Assembly: GCF_002101675.1 (NCBI RefSeq)
Contig: NZ_LQOY01000025.1
Coordinates: 1 to 64,000, forward strand
DNA length: 64,000 bases
Direction: 5' to 3'
Source of the DNA: Mycobacterium gordonae
GTDB lineage: Bacteria > Actinomycetota > Actinomycetes > Mycobacteriales > Mycobacteriaceae
Under the pieces are notes generated by a model, which was given only the letters and a program-made list of their open reading frames with translations, made no database searches and was not told the DNA's origin. The translations under genes and the position numbers were made by a program. Positions 33,201-43,427 of this stretch are shown here, piece by piece; the first letter of the stretch is position 1; every line of letters starts with the position of its first letter.

Positions 33201-33406
33201 CCGCTTCGGCCGTCGCGCAACAGGTTCCAGAACTCCTCCGGGGTGCTCACGCCGCCGGGGAACCGGCAGCCGATGCCGACGACGGCGATCGGTTCGCTGT
33301 TGGCCGCTTCGGCGATCTCCAGGCGCGCTGTGAGATCGTCGATCTTGCGCAACGCCTCGGTGATGATCGCCCGGCGGTCCGGTGTCGGGGCAGTCTGACT
33401 GGTCAC
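27200..33406 (-). CDS. ppsC: Phthiocerol synthesis polyketide synthase PpsC (methylmalonyl-type AT, degenerate ER)
   Basis: 2068 residues, about 120 fewer than M. tuberculosis PpsC. KS (Cys213), AT (Ser652; VASHH at 751-755, methylmalonyl type like Mas), DH (His940 in HCVDGVCVLP), ER remnant (about 1400-1680), KR (GGLGGLG near 1690; Tyr in GQGSYASAN), ACP (Ser1986 in GLDSLMA). In the ER the NADPH loop normally HSATGGVG reads HRSGDGVD (1527-1534), the LNF..V..GxYPG region of the N-lobe is missing, and about 40 residues after the Rossmann loop are absent, all without a frameshift. Catalytic residues of the other domains are intact. It starts at GTG 33406, 5 bp after the ppsB stop. Confidence 0.94.
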   Translation of the reverse strand: MTSQTAPTPDRRAIITEALRKIDDLTARLEIAEAANSEPIAVVGIGCRFPGGVSTPEEFWNLLRDGRSGIIRVPGERWDADAFYTDDHTVPGTICSREGGFLTGWQPEEFDAEFFAISPREAAAMDPQQRLLLEVAWEALENSGVAPHTIRGTQTSVFVGVTAYDYMVSLAGRLRPEDLDAYIPTGNALNFTAGRLAYFLGAQGPAVVIDTACSSSLVAIHLASQSLRSRESDMALVGGTNLLLSPGPSIACSRWGMLSPEGQCKTFDADADGYVRSEGAGVVMLKRLADAQRDGNRILAVVRGSAVNQDGASSGVTVPNGPAQQALLRKALASAKLTPADIDYVEAHGTGTPLGDPIELDSLSKVFSDRDGRQPLVLGSVKTNLGHLEAAAGIAGFIKTVLALGHQHIPAHLNFRQLTPHVSEGVSRMRIAAAGMDWPATEAPRRAGVSSFGVSGTNAHVVLEQAPEPVASQAVPQPPVCTLVVSGKTPQRVAATASAVADWWEGPGAETRPADVAHTLNHHRARQVKFATVVARNRAQAIAGLRAVAADPVCNDGSVGPGTVFVYSGQGSQWVGMGRQLLADEPAFAAAVADLEPDFVAQVGFSLQQTLGESREVAGIENIQPVLVGIQLALTALWRHYGVKPDAVIGHSMGEVTAAVVAGALSPADGLKVIATRSRLMAALAGQGAMALLELDASATAAAIAGYPGLTLAVHASPRQSVIAGPPEQVDAVIAAVAARDLLARRIDVDVASHHPIIDPILPELRSALADLKPKPPTIPMLTTAVQGPTPALLDAGYWAANLRNPVRFHQAISLAAQSHHTFVEVSPHPLLTYAITDTLADAGARVLGTLQRDTDDTVTFHTNVNATHGTRPPDTPHPPEPHPLLPGTPWQHTRHWIDADSTAGTHAHPLLGVGVDDPTNGTRVWECPIGPGLLWLGDHCVDGVCVLPGAAYAEIALAAATDTFAGASWTISELTLEQLMHVTDSTVIATTLTGDEMSCRVEIRTRSTGSGWIKHATATLVPAIAPGEPTAPESTEGASALEPEELYQRLRAAGQQHGPAFQGIVGLSVLPSGAARAQVQLPASAKAGARKFLLHPVMMDIAMQTLGATGPATELTTGGRPAIVLPVGFAGVRVFGDVVSGTTAIASLAPTDDPDRLAGRVSLTDADGRPVLEIDRVDMAVLRSPSGARELGNRLFSVQWEPAALEGQPAAPAALLLVGSDELGLQSALAARIGRCDVVSDDESLHTAIGQRDIAWDGIVVVCPPRTSDEAEPIPAQLDLARTRTLRIADIVRTVSRVGARNSPRLWIVTRGAQQLDSTESVTLAQTPLRGIARVLTFEHPELKTTLVDLDPDGTQPLPGLVDELLFGSDQDEVALRAGHRYVSRLVAPPMTSGQLDPETRFTTVDLDAGGAFTMDRDLQMRATTRTEPAAGQVEIRVLAAPPANGDGLTECLGVVTRGPQTGTRVIAFGSGAVGSSLTADAELVVEVPDALSDTQAAGFGLPYVTAWHALCTVGQVAPGEKVLIHRSGDGVDLAAAAVATMLGAQVYTSAPADAQVDVVINSAPGESIRSGMQSLAPGGRFIQLGAPDTAIDLSALARDASFAAVRPQPRRYRAYLEEILQHAVAGRLAPLPVTEFALADAAEALRVLRSGEHAGRVVISLPQTGSITALAPPPAQPLVRPDGGYIVAGGLGGLGFVTAQWLVERGAGLVVLNGRSAPGPEVQASIDELNNAGGRVEVVTGDLADPETSRRLVAAVDDAGLRLAGVVHSAMVLADEIVLNMSDSASARVFAPKVAGGWWLHEATKDADLDWWVSFSSVSSLVGAPGQGSYASANSWIDGLVAYRRAMGLPATGINWGPWAQVGRAQFFADLGVSMITPAQGLAAMELILSADRARTGVFALDARQWFQSFPAAAGSSLFATLQESITVEQRTGGGRIRAELDATDPAARPARLATAIADEIRAVLRSTDPIDHDRPMESLGLDSLMALELRNRLEASLGTTLPVALVWAYPTITDLAGALCERLGYESPTPPAEDPEDEPLSDEEMDLLSDLVAASELEAATEGAE

Positions 33407-33411
33407 AGCGG

Positions 33412-36400
33412 TCAGCTCAGCCTCTCTGAAAGTTGCCGCAGCAACTCGTCTTCGCTCAGGTCGTCGTAGGTGTCTGGTGGCTGTTCGACTTCCGCGACCG
33501 CCAGCTCGGCAAACTCCGGCAGCACGGTAGCCAGGTAGTCGGTCAACCCGTACACCGTCGGATAGTCGAAAACGACTGAGGCAGGCAGGTATTCGCCGAG
33601 GGTATCGGACAGCGCACGCTGCAGCGTCACGCTCATCAACGAGTCCATGCCGAGCTGGAAGAACCCGGTGGACGGATCGAGCGTCTCGGTGGCCGGCATG
33701 CCCATCACCGTCGCGGCCAGCGCGTTCACCTGATCGAGCAGCATGTCGTGGCGGCGGTGTGCGTCGGCGGCCCGCAATGCCTTGCGGAACTCGCTCTCCG
33801 GCAGGGCGACATCGTCGGGCGCCGGCAGCAGGTCATCGACGATGCGCAGCGATCCGCGGGTCCGGAATGCCGCTGCTAGCAATGGCCAGTCGGCGGCGAC
33901 CACCGCGGTGCGCGCCGCGGCGCCCGCGGCCATCACTATCGGCAGCGCCCCGATGGCGGTCTCGTCGTCCATGGGCACCAGCCCCGATTCGGCGCTGAGC
34001 TGGCTGGCGTCCCGCTGCGCGTCGGCCAGGGATTTCCACAACCCCCAGTCGACGACGGTGGCCGGCAGCCCCATGGCGCGCCGCGCGTAGGCGAAGGTGT
34101 CCAGGAAGGTGCTGGTTGCGGTGTAGTGGGCGAGCCAGCGGGAACCGAGCAGGCCGGAGACCGAGGAGAATAGGACGAAGTGCCGCACGTCGGTCAGGTG
34201 CCGTAGCGATAGCCGGTGCAGCAGTGCTGCGGCGTCCAGCTTGGGACCGAACATGGCGGCCACGTCGTCGTCGGACATCTCGCTCAGCAGCACCGGGCCG
34301 CCGGCGAACGCGGCCAGAAAGATCCCCTCGAGCGGCGGCAGGTCGGCCCCGAACCGGTCGAACAGCGCGCCCATCGCCGCGGCGTCGGTGGCGTCGGCGG
34401 CCACCTCGACCAGATCGGTTCCGGCCGTGCGCAGTTCATCGGCCAGCGCCTGCAGCGCGCCGGGTTTGCGCGCCACCGCGACGATCGTCGTGGCGCCCAT
34501 CCGGGAGAGCTGACGGATCAGCTGCGGCCCGATGTTGCCCGTGGCGCCGATGACCAGCTGGCTGGTGTCGCCGCGCAGCTGTGTCTCCGCTGCTTCTGCG
34601 TTCTGCGGTCGCCAGTGCAGTCGGGGGACATGGCGATTCGCCGACCGGTACACCACCTGGTCTTCGTCGTCTGGGCGCCCGGCGGCCGCGAGCACGTGCT
34701 GGGCGGCCAGCGCCGCGGGCATCGTGTCGTCGACGTCGATCAGGCCGCCCCAGATTTCGGGATGCTCGAGGGCCAGCGAGCGGCCCAGACCCCACAGCAC
34801 CGCGTGGCCGGGATTGGCCCGATCGCCTTCGGCGACCGGCTGTGCGTTGCGGGTCATGATGAACAACTTCTGCGGCGCACCGGTCGCCACCATCTTCGCG
34901 GCGAGCTGACGTGCGGTGCGGAAAACCCGGTAGGCCGCCGAAATGTCGAACGGTTCACCGGCCACCGGCGGTGCGTACAGCACGTTGTCCACACCGTCCA
35001 GGTCGACGGCGTCTTCGGGAGTCACCCGGGCACCCGCGGCCGCGACCATGGCGTCGGCCAGTGCCGGTTCGGCTGCCACCAGCCAGGTTGCGTCGGCAGC
35101 CAGCTCCGCGTCCGGTGCGGGGCGCACCGGCCAGTCCAGCTGGTAACTCCAGTCCGCGACGGTGCTTCCGGTGCCCTGATGCTGAAGGCGGTTGCGGCTC
35201 AAGCGTTCCGGACGTACCACGTCAATGTCGATCCAGTGGCGGGTGTGCTGCCACGGCGTGGTGGGAACGGCCGCGTGCGGCTCGGGCGGGTGCGGGATCT
35301 CCGGCGCGCGCACCGTGTAGAGGTTGGTGCGGAATGTCACGGTGTCATCGGTGTCGCGCGCCAACGTGCCCAGGGCGCGATAGCCCGCGGCTGGCACGGT
35401 TTCGGAGATGGCCTGGGTGAGCAGTGGGTGCGCGCTGATCTCAATAAAAGTGTGGTGCTGCTCGGCTGCCGCGGTGATCGCCTGCTGGAATCGCACCGGG
35501 TTGCGCATGTTGGTGGCCCAGTGCTCGGCGTCGAACGCCGGTGTGCTGTCCAGGGTTTCGTAGCTGGTCGAGATGATCGGCAGGGTCGGGCTGCGTGGTG
35601 CCAGGTCCGCCAGCTCCGCGCGCATTGCGGGCTGCAGTGCGTCCATGGCCGGGTTGTGCGGCGCCACTTCGATGTTGACCCGGCCGGCGAAGCGGTTCTG
35701 GGCGCGCACCGTGGCGATGAGTTCGTCGATCTGCGCGGTCGGCCCGGAGATGACGGTCTGGCGCGGTGAGTTGTAGATGCCCAGCGTCACCTGCGGGTAG
35801 TCGGCGATCAGCGCCTCGGTGGCCTCGGCGTCGAGCCCCAGCATGGCCATCCCGCCCTGCCCGGACAGCGGCGCCATCAGCCGGGACCGGGTTGCGGTGA
35901 CCCGCAGGCCTTCTGCGGGCGTGAGCGCGCCGGCCACCACCGCGGCGGCCACCTCGCCCATCGAATGCCCGATCACCAGGTCGGGATGCACTCCGTGGGA
36001 GCGCCACAGCTGCGTCAGCGCGAGTTGCATGCCGATCAGGCCCAGCTGGATTTGCTCGATGCCGACCAGTTCACGGCCGCTCGCCAGCACATCGTGCAGC
36101 GAGAAGCCGGCCTGCTGGGAGAAAACCGGCTCCAGCTCGGCGACCGCGTCCGCGAAAGCCGGTTCGTCGGAGAGCAATCGGCGGCCCATGCCGGTCCACT
36201 GCGAGCCGCGCCCGGAGTACACGAAGACGATGCCCGGCCCCGGAGCGTCATGGCAGGCCTCCGCGGCGTGCTGTCCCGCCGCCAGGGCGCGTAATCCGTC
36301 GACGGCCTGCTTGCGGTCGCGGGCCACCACGTGCGCCACCCTGCTGTGCCGGGTGCGATGGTGGCCCAGCGTATGGGCGACGTCCGCGACGGCGACGTCG

Positions 36401-37899
36401 GTGATCTCCAGCCAGTCGGCCAGCGTTGCGGCCGTCGCGGCCACTCGCTGCGGCGTCTTGCCCGACACCACCAGCGTCGACACGCCGGTGTCGGACCCGG
36501 TTGCCGGGGCCAGGTCGGGGCCCTGCTCGATGATGACGTGCGCGTTGGTGCCCCCCAACCCGAATGAGGACACCGCCGCCCGGCGCGGGCCGTCGGTGCC
36601 GGGCCATGGCGTGTTTTCGGTGGGCACGAAGAATCGGGTCGCCGCCGCATCGATCGCCGGATTCCATTGCGAGAAGTGCAGATTGGGCGGGATCTGGCCA
36701 CGCTGGACGGCCAGCGCTGCCTTGATGAAGCCGGCGATCCCGGCCGCCGCCTCGAGGTGGCCCAGATTGGTCTTCACGGCGCCCAGCGCGCACGCGTCAC
36801 CGCCCTGACCCTTGACCAGACCGTAAGTCGCTGCCAGCGCTTCGAATTCGATAGGGTCACCGAGCACCGTTCCGGTGCCGTGCGCCTCGACGTAGTTGAC
36901 GCTCTCGGGCGCCACGTCGCTACAGCGCAGCGCGTCCGCGATCACATCGCACTGCGCGGCCGTGTTGGGCGCCGTGACCCCGTTGGAGCGGCCGTCCTGG
37001 TTGACCGCCGATCCGCGGACCACCGCCAGCACCCGGTCGCCGTCGCGCACCGCGTCGGTCAACCGCTTGAGGACGACCACGCCGGCGCCCTCACCACGCA
37101 CGAAACCATCGGCGGCGGCGTCGAAGCTGGCGCAGCGGCCCTGCGGGGACAGTAGGCCCCACGCGGAAATGGCGATCTGGGTTTCCGGACGCAGCGTGAC
37201 GCTCACGCCGCCGGCCAGTGCCAGATCGGTCTCCCGCAGTCGCAGGCTCTGACACGCCAGGTGCACGGCCACCAGCGAGGACGAACAGGCGGTGTCCACT
37301 GCCACCGCCGGGCCGCGCAAGCCCAACAGGTACGAGATGCGGCCCACGGTGATGCTGTGCGCATTACCGGTACCGGTGTAGGCGTCCACGGCGTCGGGGT
37401 CGGCGGCCAGCATGGACTGGTACTCGTTGAAGTACACGCCCATCATGACGCCGGCGCGGGTGCCCGACAGCGAATCCGTCGGTATGCCGGCGTGCTCGAG
37501 AGCCTCCCACGCCACTTCGAGCAGCATCCGCTGCTGGGGGTCCATCGCCGCGGCTTCGCGCGGCGTGATGCCGAAGAACTCGGCGTCGAACCCCGCGATG
37601 TCGGGGACGAACCCGCCCCACTTGGTGGTCATATGTCCCGGTGTCAACGGGTCGGGGTCGTAAAACTCCTCGGCGTCCCAACGGTCGGCGGGCACCGGCG
37701 AAATCGCGTTGCGGCCCTGGACCAACAGGTCCCAGAAGCTGTCCGGCCCCACCACCTCACCGGGAAAGCGGCAGCCGATCCCGACCACCGCGATCGGCTC
37801 GGCCACAACGATCCGCGAGATCTTCTCGAACTCGCCTGAGAGGGTGGCGCGTTGTTGCGCGCTCATACCGGAGATCCGGCTGAAAGCCGTTCGCATCAC
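33412..37899 (-). CDS. ppsB: Phthiocerol synthesis polyketide synthase PpsB
   Basis: 1495 residues from the GTG at 37899 (product [12 protein letters not shown], as in M. tuberculosis); the ATG at 37896 is equally possible. It adds a malonyl unit and reduces the preceding ketone to the C9 hydroxyl. KS (Cys205), AT (Ser646; VAPHN malonyl type), KR with an atypical cofactor motif (GATGNIG) and YTATSTFLD active-site segment, ACP (Ser1420 in GMDSLMS). No DH or ER, consistent with retaining a hydroxyl. The start overlaps the ppsA stop. Part of its AT-coding region is identical over 73 bp to that of ppsD. Confidence 0.95.
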   Translation of the reverse strand: MMRTAFSRISGMSAQQRATLSGEFEKISRIVVAEPIAVVGIGCRFPGEVVGPDSFWDLLVQGRNAISPVPADRWDAEEFYDPDPLTPGHMTTKWGGFVPDIAGFDAEFFGITPREAAAMDPQQRMLLEVAWEALEHAGIPTDSLSGTRAGVMMGVYFNEYQSMLAADPDAVDAYTGTGNAHSITVGRISYLLGLRGPAVAVDTACSSSLVAVHLACQSLRLRETDLALAGGVSVTLRPETQIAISAWGLLSPQGRCASFDAAADGFVRGEGAGVVVLKRLTDAVRDGDRVLAVVRGSAVNQDGRSNGVTAPNTAAQCDVIADALRCSDVAPESVNYVEAHGTGTVLGDPIEFEALAATYGLVKGQGGDACALGAVKTNLGHLEAAAGIAGFIKAALAVQRGQIPPNLHFSQWNPAIDAAATRFFVPTENTPWPGTDGPRRAAVSSFGLGGTNAHVIIEQGPDLAPATGSDTGVSTLVVSGKTPQRVAATAATLADWLEITDVAVADVAHTLGHHRTRHSRVAHVVARDRKQAVDGLRALAAGQHAAEACHDAPGPGIVFVYSGRGSQWTGMGRRLLSDEPAFADAVAELEPVFSQQAGFSLHDVLASGRELVGIEQIQLGLIGMQLALTQLWRSHGVHPDLVIGHSMGEVAAAVVAGALTPAEGLRVTATRSRLMAPLSGQGGMAMLGLDAEATEALIADYPQVTLGIYNSPRQTVISGPTAQIDELIATVRAQNRFAGRVNIEVAPHNPAMDALQPAMRAELADLAPRSPTLPIISTSYETLDSTPAFDAEHWATNMRNPVRFQQAITAAAEQHHTFIEISAHPLLTQAISETVPAAGYRALGTLARDTDDTVTFRTNLYTVRAPEIPHPPEPHAAVPTTPWQHTRHWIDIDVVRPERLSRNRLQHQGTGSTVADWSYQLDWPVRPAPDAELAADATWLVAAEPALADAMVAAAGARVTPEDAVDLDGVDNVLYAPPVAGEPFDISAAYRVFRTARQLAAKMVATGAPQKLFIMTRNAQPVAEGDRANPGHAVLWGLGRSLALEHPEIWGGLIDVDDTMPAALAAQHVLAAAGRPDDEDQVVYRSANRHVPRLHWRPQNAEAAETQLRGDTSQLVIGATGNIGPQLIRQLSRMGATTIVAVARKPGALQALADELRTAGTDLVEVAADATDAAAMGALFDRFGADLPPLEGIFLAAFAGGPVLLSEMSDDDVAAMFGPKLDAAALLHRLSLRHLTDVRHFVLFSSVSGLLGSRWLAHYTATSTFLDTFAYARRAMGLPATVVDWGLWKSLADAQRDASQLSAESGLVPMDDETAIGALPIVMAAGAAARTAVVAADWPLLAAAFRTRGSLRIVDDLLPAPDDVALPESEFRKALRAADAHRRHDMLLDQVNALAATVMGMPATETLDPSTGFFQLGMDSLMSVTLQRALSDTLGEYLPASVVFDYPTVYGLTDYLATVLPEFAELAVAEVEQPPDTYDDLSEDELLRQLSERLS

Positions 37900-40800
37900 G
37901 AGGACCTTTCGGCCTCAGACGACGTCGACTCGATGCGGTCAAAGAGGCTGTCCAGCACGCTGCCCGCCGACGCGGACAGCGCTGCCATCTCGTCTTCACC
38001 CGAATCCTGTTCGGGTGCTACCCGATTGGCCAGGTAGGTCGCCAGCGCCGACACGGTCGGATGGTTGAACAGCATGGTCGCCGACAGTTCCATGCCCACG
38101 AACTGCTCGGCCTCACGCCGAATCGCCATCGCCATCAGCGAATTGAGACCGAGTTCGGCGAACGGTCGGTGGCTGTCCAAGTCGGTCTCGGGCAACCGGA
38201 GCTCGCGCGCGATGATGCCGCGCAGCCCGTTCTCGAACTCCTCTCGCACCTCCGCCGCCGACAGCGCCGACCAGTCCCGAGCCGGAATGAGGTAGCGGTC
38301 CTCGATCACCGATCCGTCCGCGGTCGCAGGCACCGGCAGCATCACCGCCTGCGCTACGTCGTAGCCGTCGACGTGCTCCCACGCGGTGAACGACTCCTGC
38401 GGCGTGATGTCACGCGAGCCGAGGCGGGCCAGCTCGTCGCCGACGATCCGATTGCCCGCGGCGAACCCGAGGCCACGCCAGGCCACCCAGTCCAGGCTCA
38501 TCGTGTGGCAGCCCTGCTGGTGCCGCGAGCGCGCCAGCGCGTCCAGATAGGAGTTGGCCGCGGCGTAGGAGCCCTGGCCCGGGATGCCGAAAACCGTTGC
38601 GGCCGAGGAGGTCAGGAAGAAGAAGTCGACGCTGCCCGGGGGGAACGCATCGTGCAGCACCTGGCCGCCGCCGATCTTGGACCACACCACGTCGCGCACG
38701 GCATCGTCGGTCATGGTGGTCACCAACTGGTCATTGGTGACGCCGGCCGCGTGGATGATCCCGCGGATCGGGGCGGCGCCGTCGGCGTCGCGCCGATCCA
38801 GCAGGGCCCGCAACTGGTCGCGGTTTCCGACATCGACGGGGATGGCTTCGACTGCGACGCCGCGCATTTCCAGCGCACGGATCGCGTCGATCTTGCGCCG
38901 CAGTCCGGCGTCCAGGGTGTCGGTGTCCCAGTCCCGTCGCGGCGGCAGCGCGGTCCGGCCGGTCAGCACCAAACGCCGGGCGCCGCGGTCGGCCAGCCAG
39001 CCCGCCATCAGCAGGCCGAGCGCGCCCATGCCGCCGGTGATCAGGTAGGCCGCTTCGGGTCGGCACGCCACCGGCTTGCGCACCGGTTCACCGGGCAACG
39101 CCGCCAACGCCGGCGTGAGCGCGACACCCGCACGCAGCACCAGGATCGACTTACTCGGGTGCTGTATGAGGTCGGCGAGTTCCGGCGCGGAACCGTCCGC
39201 TGAATCGGCGAGATCGACCAGCCCGCCCCACAATTCGGGGTGCTCGGCGGCGATCACGCCGGCCAGACCCCACAGGAAGCTCTGGCGCAGCGCCGACGCG
39301 GTCGCCGCCTCGTGTACGCCGCGGGTGACGATCCAGAAGGTGACGGAGTCGGTCCGCTGCGCCAGGGCACGGACGGCGGCGCTGACTTCCGCGCAGACCC
39401 GCACGGCGAAGTCGACGTCGCCGTCATCGGCGGGCTCGGCCTCCGCGACGTACAACACGTACCGCGCGTCGGCCAAAGTGCCTGGCCCGAAACCGAACTG
39501 CGGCAAACGGTCCCGTGTTGTCCAGCCTTCGTCGCCGAGGATCGCGAGGGTCCCCGGACCCAGTGGTTCGGTGGCGCCGACACGCGGCTGCCAGTCCAGG
39601 GTGTGGGCGAATGTGCGCGTGTCCGAAGGCTCGACGGCTGGGGCGGCGTCGAAGTCCAGCGCGCGGTAGCGAAGCGAGTGCATCGACAGGCACGGTGCGC
39701 CCCCGGGCGCCCCGGCCGTGATGTCGACGGTGATGGCCTCCCCGTCACCTCCGGTGCGGCTGAGCAGCACCGCGCCTTGGGCCTCGGGTCCGTTGTCCCG
39801 CAGCCATACCCGCTCGATGCCGGCCGGCACGTAGAGGCGTGCATCGGTGCTGTCAGACAGCGCCCCGACGATCACGGCGGCGTCCAACAGCGGTCCGGTC
39901 GAACCGTCGGGCAGTGCGTCGGGCAGTGCGATCGCCGCGTAGCGGCCGGTGGGGGTCGGCTCCCAGGATTCCAGGGTCCATTTGAACGGCAGGCCGTCCA
40001 CCCCGCGGAGCGCAAGTTGTTCGGTGATGTCCGGGATGTCGTCGTCGACCAGGGTGCGGCTGTGCTGGGGAACCTTCGTGGCGGGCTCCGGTGCCGCCGC
40101 GGACAGTTGCGCGGTGACGTGGTGTGTCCAGTGGTCCGACGCGGTGTCGGCCGGGCGCGAGGCCAGGCTGATCGACTGGTCGTCGGCCACCACCTGGATC
40201 AGGCGTGGCTGATCAACGAAGACGGGTTGGTCGAATCGCACTTTCGACAGCGCCGGATACCCCGATTGGTCTGCGGCGCAGAGCAGTGTGTACAGGACGA
40301 CGGACGCCGGCACCACCTCGACACCGTGGAAGCGGTGCCGGCCGCGGTACGGCTTGGCCTCCGGGGCCAGCCGGGCCTGCCACAGGTGCGACGGCCGACC
40401 GCCGGACACAGCGGTGACCGTACTGTGCGGACCGAGCAGCGTGCCCGCTGACGGCGCCGCGGCCACCGAGTTGGCAACGCGTCTGGGGTTGAACCAGTGC
40501 CGGCAATGTTGCCAGGGCGTGCTGGGCAGTGGCGGGTGCGGCTCTGCCGGGTGTGGAGTATGCGGCGGGTGGGCGCTGTGGACGGTGTTGACGTTGGTGC
40601 GGAAGGTGATGGTGTCGTCGGTGTCGCGCTGCAGGGTGCCGACGCTGGTGTAGTGGGTGCCGTGCTGGGCACTGTGCAGGGTGTCGACGACGGCCTGGGT
40701 GAGCAGTGGGTGGGCGCTGATCTCGACGAAGGTTTTGTGGTCGCCCCCGGCCGCGCTGGCAGCGTGCCGGATGGCCTGCTGGAAATGAACCGGGTTGCGC

Positions 40801-43427
40801 ATGTTGACAGCCCAGTGTTCGGCATCGAAATGCACCGTGATGTCCGGTGTTTCGTACGTGGTGGAGATGATCGGAATGTTCGGCGTACGCGGCTGAAGGT
40901 CGGCGAGCTCGGCACGCATCGCCGGCTGTAGCGCGTCCATGGCCGGGTTGTGCGGCGCCACTTCGATATTGACCCGGCTGGCGAACCGGTCCCGGGCGCG
41001 TACCCGGGTGATCAATTCCTCGATCTGCTCGGTGGGCCCGGAGATCACGGTCTGGCGCGGGGAGTTGAAGATTCCCAGGGTCACCGCCGGGTAGTCAGCG
41101 ATCAGCGACTCGGTGGCCGCGGCGTCGAGCTCCAGCAGCGCCATCCCACCCTGTCCGGACAGCGGCGCCATCAAGCGGGCCCGGGTGGCGGTGACCCGCA
41201 GGCCCTCGGCCGGGGTGAGTGCCCCGGCGACCACGGCCGCGGCCACCTCGCCCATCGAGTGCCCGACCACCAGGTCGGGCTCCACCCCGTGGGAACGCCA
41301 CAACTGGGTGAGCGCCAACTGCATGCCGATCAGACCCAACTGGATCTGCTCGATACCCACCAGCTCCTTGCCGTCCGCCAGCACGTCGTACAGCGAGAAG
41401 CCGGCCTGCGCAACGAAATCGGGCTCCAGGTCCACGATTGCCGCGGCGAAGGCCGGTTCGTCGACCAGCAACCGGCGCCCCATTCCGGGCCATTGCGACC
41501 CTCGGCCGGAGTAGACGAACACCGTGCCGGGACCGGGTGAGTCGTCCCTGGGGCCGACCACACCGGCTGCCAGCTGGCCCGCGGCGAGCGCGCGCAAACC
41601 GGCGATAGCCTGCTCGCGGCCCTCAGCGCCGCGACGCGCCACCACGGTGCCGAACTTGGCCTGACGCGACCGGTGGTGATTTAGGGTGTGGGCGACGTCG
41701 GCCAACGGCACCTGGGCTCCGGCGCCCTCCATCCAGTCGGCCAGCACTCCGGCCGTCGCGGCCACGCGTTGCGGCGTCTTGCCGGCCACGATCAGCGTCG
41801 AGACGGCCGGTTCCGGATCCTGCCCGCATGATTTGGCGATGTCCTGGCCTTGCTCGAGCACCACGTGGGCGTTGGTTCCACCGAATCCGAACGACGACAC
41901 GCCGGCGCGGCGGGGGTGCCCGGTTAGTGGCCAATCCGTCTGGCAGTCAACCACTTTCATTCGCAGATCGGCGAACGGAATGTGTGGGTTGGGGCTTTCG
42001 AAGCGCTGGTTCGGCGGGATCTGCCCGCGCTGCACCGCAAGGACGGCCTTGATGAAACCGGCGATCCCGGCCGCGGCCTCGGTGTGCCCCAGATTGGTCT
42101 TGACGGCACCCAGCAGCAGGGGAGCCTCAACGGGGCGTCCACGACCCAACACGGTGCCCAGAGCGCGCGCCTCGATCGGGTCGCCGAGCAGGGTTCCGGT
42201 GCCGTGCGCCTCGACGTAGTCCACCTCGGTGGGCTGCATGCCGGCATTCGCGTACGCGGCCCGCAGCACCGCCATCTGCGCGGCCGGGTTCGGCGCCATC
42301 AACCCGTTAGACCGGCCGTCCTGGTTTACGGCCGAGCCGCAGATGACCGCCAGCACCCGGTCGCCGTCGCGTTGCGCGTCGGTCAACCGCTTGAGCACCA
42401 CCACGCCGGCGCCCTCGCCGCGGACGAACCCGTCGGCGGCAGCGTCGAAGGCGCGGCAGTGACCCGTCGGCGACAACGCGCCCACCTGGTCGAAACCGCG
42501 AAAAACCGCCGGGGACAACAACAAGTTCACGCCGGCCGCGATCGCCAGCTGGGAGTCCTGGGTACGAAGGCTCTGACAGGCCAGGTGAATCGCCACCAGC
42601 GACGACGAGCACGCGGTATCCACTGCTACCGAAGGACCGCGCAGGTCAAGGAAATACGACAACCGGTTGGCGATGATGCTCATCGCGCCCCCGGTGTTGC
42701 TCCACCCGTCGATCTGCGCAAGGTCGGTGGAGGCGATGGCTCCGTATTCGCTCAGGCACGATCCGGCGAACACCCCGGTTTGGGAGCGGCGCAGCGAGCT
42801 GGGCGGAATTCCGGCATGCTCCAACGCTTCCCATGCCACTTCGAGCAGCAGTCGCTGCTGCGGGTCCATCTTGTCGGCTTCGCTGGGGGAAATTTCGAAG
42901 AATTCGGCGTCGAACGACTCGATGTCGGGCAGGAACGAACCCCAGCGCGTAGTCCGGGCGAGCACGGCCCTGGCTTCCGCGGAGCCGTCGTCGAAGAGTT
43001 CCCACCGTTCGTCCGGTACCTTCCCGATCGACGAACGTCGCTCGCAAAGAAAGTCCCACAACGCATCTGGCCCGGATATGCCGCCGGGGAAGCGGCATCC
43101 GATGCCGATCACCGCGATCGGCTCGTCGAGTGAGTTGCGGCCCGGACGGTGCAGCGCGGCACCCGCGTCGGGTTCGGGCTCGGGGGCGGTGAGGTACGCG
43201 GCCAGATCGTTGATCGTCGGGTGCTCCCAGAAGTCGATGGGGGAGACCGTCCTGCCCAGCAACTCGGTCAGTTCACCGGACAGTACGACCGCGTCGCGGG
43301 AGCTCACGCCGAGGTCCGCCAGGGACAGATCCGGGTCGACCTCGTCGGGCCGGCATCCGATGTTGGTGACCAGGTAATCGACCAGCCAGTGACGCAGGTC
43401 AGCCTCGCCGCTGATGCCGGATGTCAT
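37896..43427 (-). CDS. ppsA: Phthiocerol synthesis polyketide synthase PpsA
   Basis: 1843 residues (M. tuberculosis 1876). First module: takes the acyl chain activated by FadD26 on an N-terminal carrier domain (Ser43 in GVSSRDA), extends with malonyl and reduces to the C11 hydroxyl. Order: ACP, KS (Cys273), AT (Ser724; VAPHN malonyl type), DH-like region, KR (GGMGALG, Tyr in GQGSYAAAN), ACP (Ser1763 in GLNSLMA). The DH-like region still has [10 protein letters not shown] (His1031) and a candidate Asp1182 in LLDAAVIV, although phthiocerol keeps the hydroxyl here. ATG 43427 overlaps the fadD26 stop (ATGA). Confidence 0.95.
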   Translation of the reverse strand: MTSGISGEADLRHWLVDYLVTNIGCRPDEVDPDLSLADLGVSSRDAVVLSGELTELLGRTVSPIDFWEHPTINDLAAYLTAPEPEPDAGAALHRPGRNSLDEPIAVIGIGCRFPGGISGPDALWDFLCERRSSIGKVPDERWELFDDGSAEARAVLARTTRWGSFLPDIESFDAEFFEISPSEADKMDPQQRLLLEVAWEALEHAGIPPSSLRRSQTGVFAGSCLSEYGAIASTDLAQIDGWSNTGGAMSIIANRLSYFLDLRGPSVAVDTACSSSLVAIHLACQSLRTQDSQLAIAAGVNLLLSPAVFRGFDQVGALSPTGHCRAFDAAADGFVRGEGAGVVVLKRLTDAQRDGDRVLAVICGSAVNQDGRSNGLMAPNPAAQMAVLRAAYANAGMQPTEVDYVEAHGTGTLLGDPIEARALGTVLGRGRPVEAPLLLGAVKTNLGHTEAAAGIAGFIKAVLAVQRGQIPPNQRFESPNPHIPFADLRMKVVDCQTDWPLTGHPRRAGVSSFGFGGTNAHVVLEQGQDIAKSCGQDPEPAVSTLIVAGKTPQRVAATAGVLADWMEGAGAQVPLADVAHTLNHHRSRQAKFGTVVARRGAEGREQAIAGLRALAAGQLAAGVVGPRDDSPGPGTVFVYSGRGSQWPGMGRRLLVDEPAFAAAIVDLEPDFVAQAGFSLYDVLADGKELVGIEQIQLGLIGMQLALTQLWRSHGVEPDLVVGHSMGEVAAAVVAGALTPAEGLRVTATRARLMAPLSGQGGMALLELDAAATESLIADYPAVTLGIFNSPRQTVISGPTEQIEELITRVRARDRFASRVNIEVAPHNPAMDALQPAMRAELADLQPRTPNIPIISTTYETPDITVHFDAEHWAVNMRNPVHFQQAIRHAASAAGGDHKTFVEISAHPLLTQAVVDTLHSAQHGTHYTSVGTLQRDTDDTITFRTNVNTVHSAHPPHTPHPAEPHPPLPSTPWQHCRHWFNPRRVANSVAAAPSAGTLLGPHSTVTAVSGGRPSHLWQARLAPEAKPYRGRHRFHGVEVVPASVVLYTLLCAADQSGYPALSKVRFDQPVFVDQPRLIQVVADDQSISLASRPADTASDHWTHHVTAQLSAAAPEPATKVPQHSRTLVDDDIPDITEQLALRGVDGLPFKWTLESWEPTPTGRYAAIALPDALPDGSTGPLLDAAVIVGALSDSTDARLYVPAGIERVWLRDNGPEAQGAVLLSRTGGDGEAITVDITAGAPGGAPCLSMHSLRYRALDFDAAPAVEPSDTRTFAHTLDWQPRVGATEPLGPGTLAILGDEGWTTRDRLPQFGFGPGTLADARYVLYVAEAEPADDGDVDFAVRVCAEVSAAVRALAQRTDSVTFWIVTRGVHEAATASALRQSFLWGLAGVIAAEHPELWGGLVDLADSADGSAPELADLIQHPSKSILVLRAGVALTPALAALPGEPVRKPVACRPEAAYLITGGMGALGLLMAGWLADRGARRLVLTGRTALPPRRDWDTDTLDAGLRRKIDAIRALEMRGVAVEAIPVDVGNRDQLRALLDRRDADGAAPIRGIIHAAGVTNDQLVTTMTDDAVRDVVWSKIGGGQVLHDAFPPGSVDFFFLTSSAATVFGIPGQGSYAAANSYLDALARSRHQQGCHTMSLDWVAWRGLGFAAGNRIVGDELARLGSRDITPQESFTAWEHVDGYDVAQAVMLPVPATADGSVIEDRYLIPARDWSALSAAEVREEFENGLRGIIARELRLPETDLDSHRPFAELGLNSLMAMAIRREAEQFVGMELSATMLFNHPTVSALATYLANRVAPEQDSGEDEMAALSASAGSVLDSLFDRIESTSSEAERSS

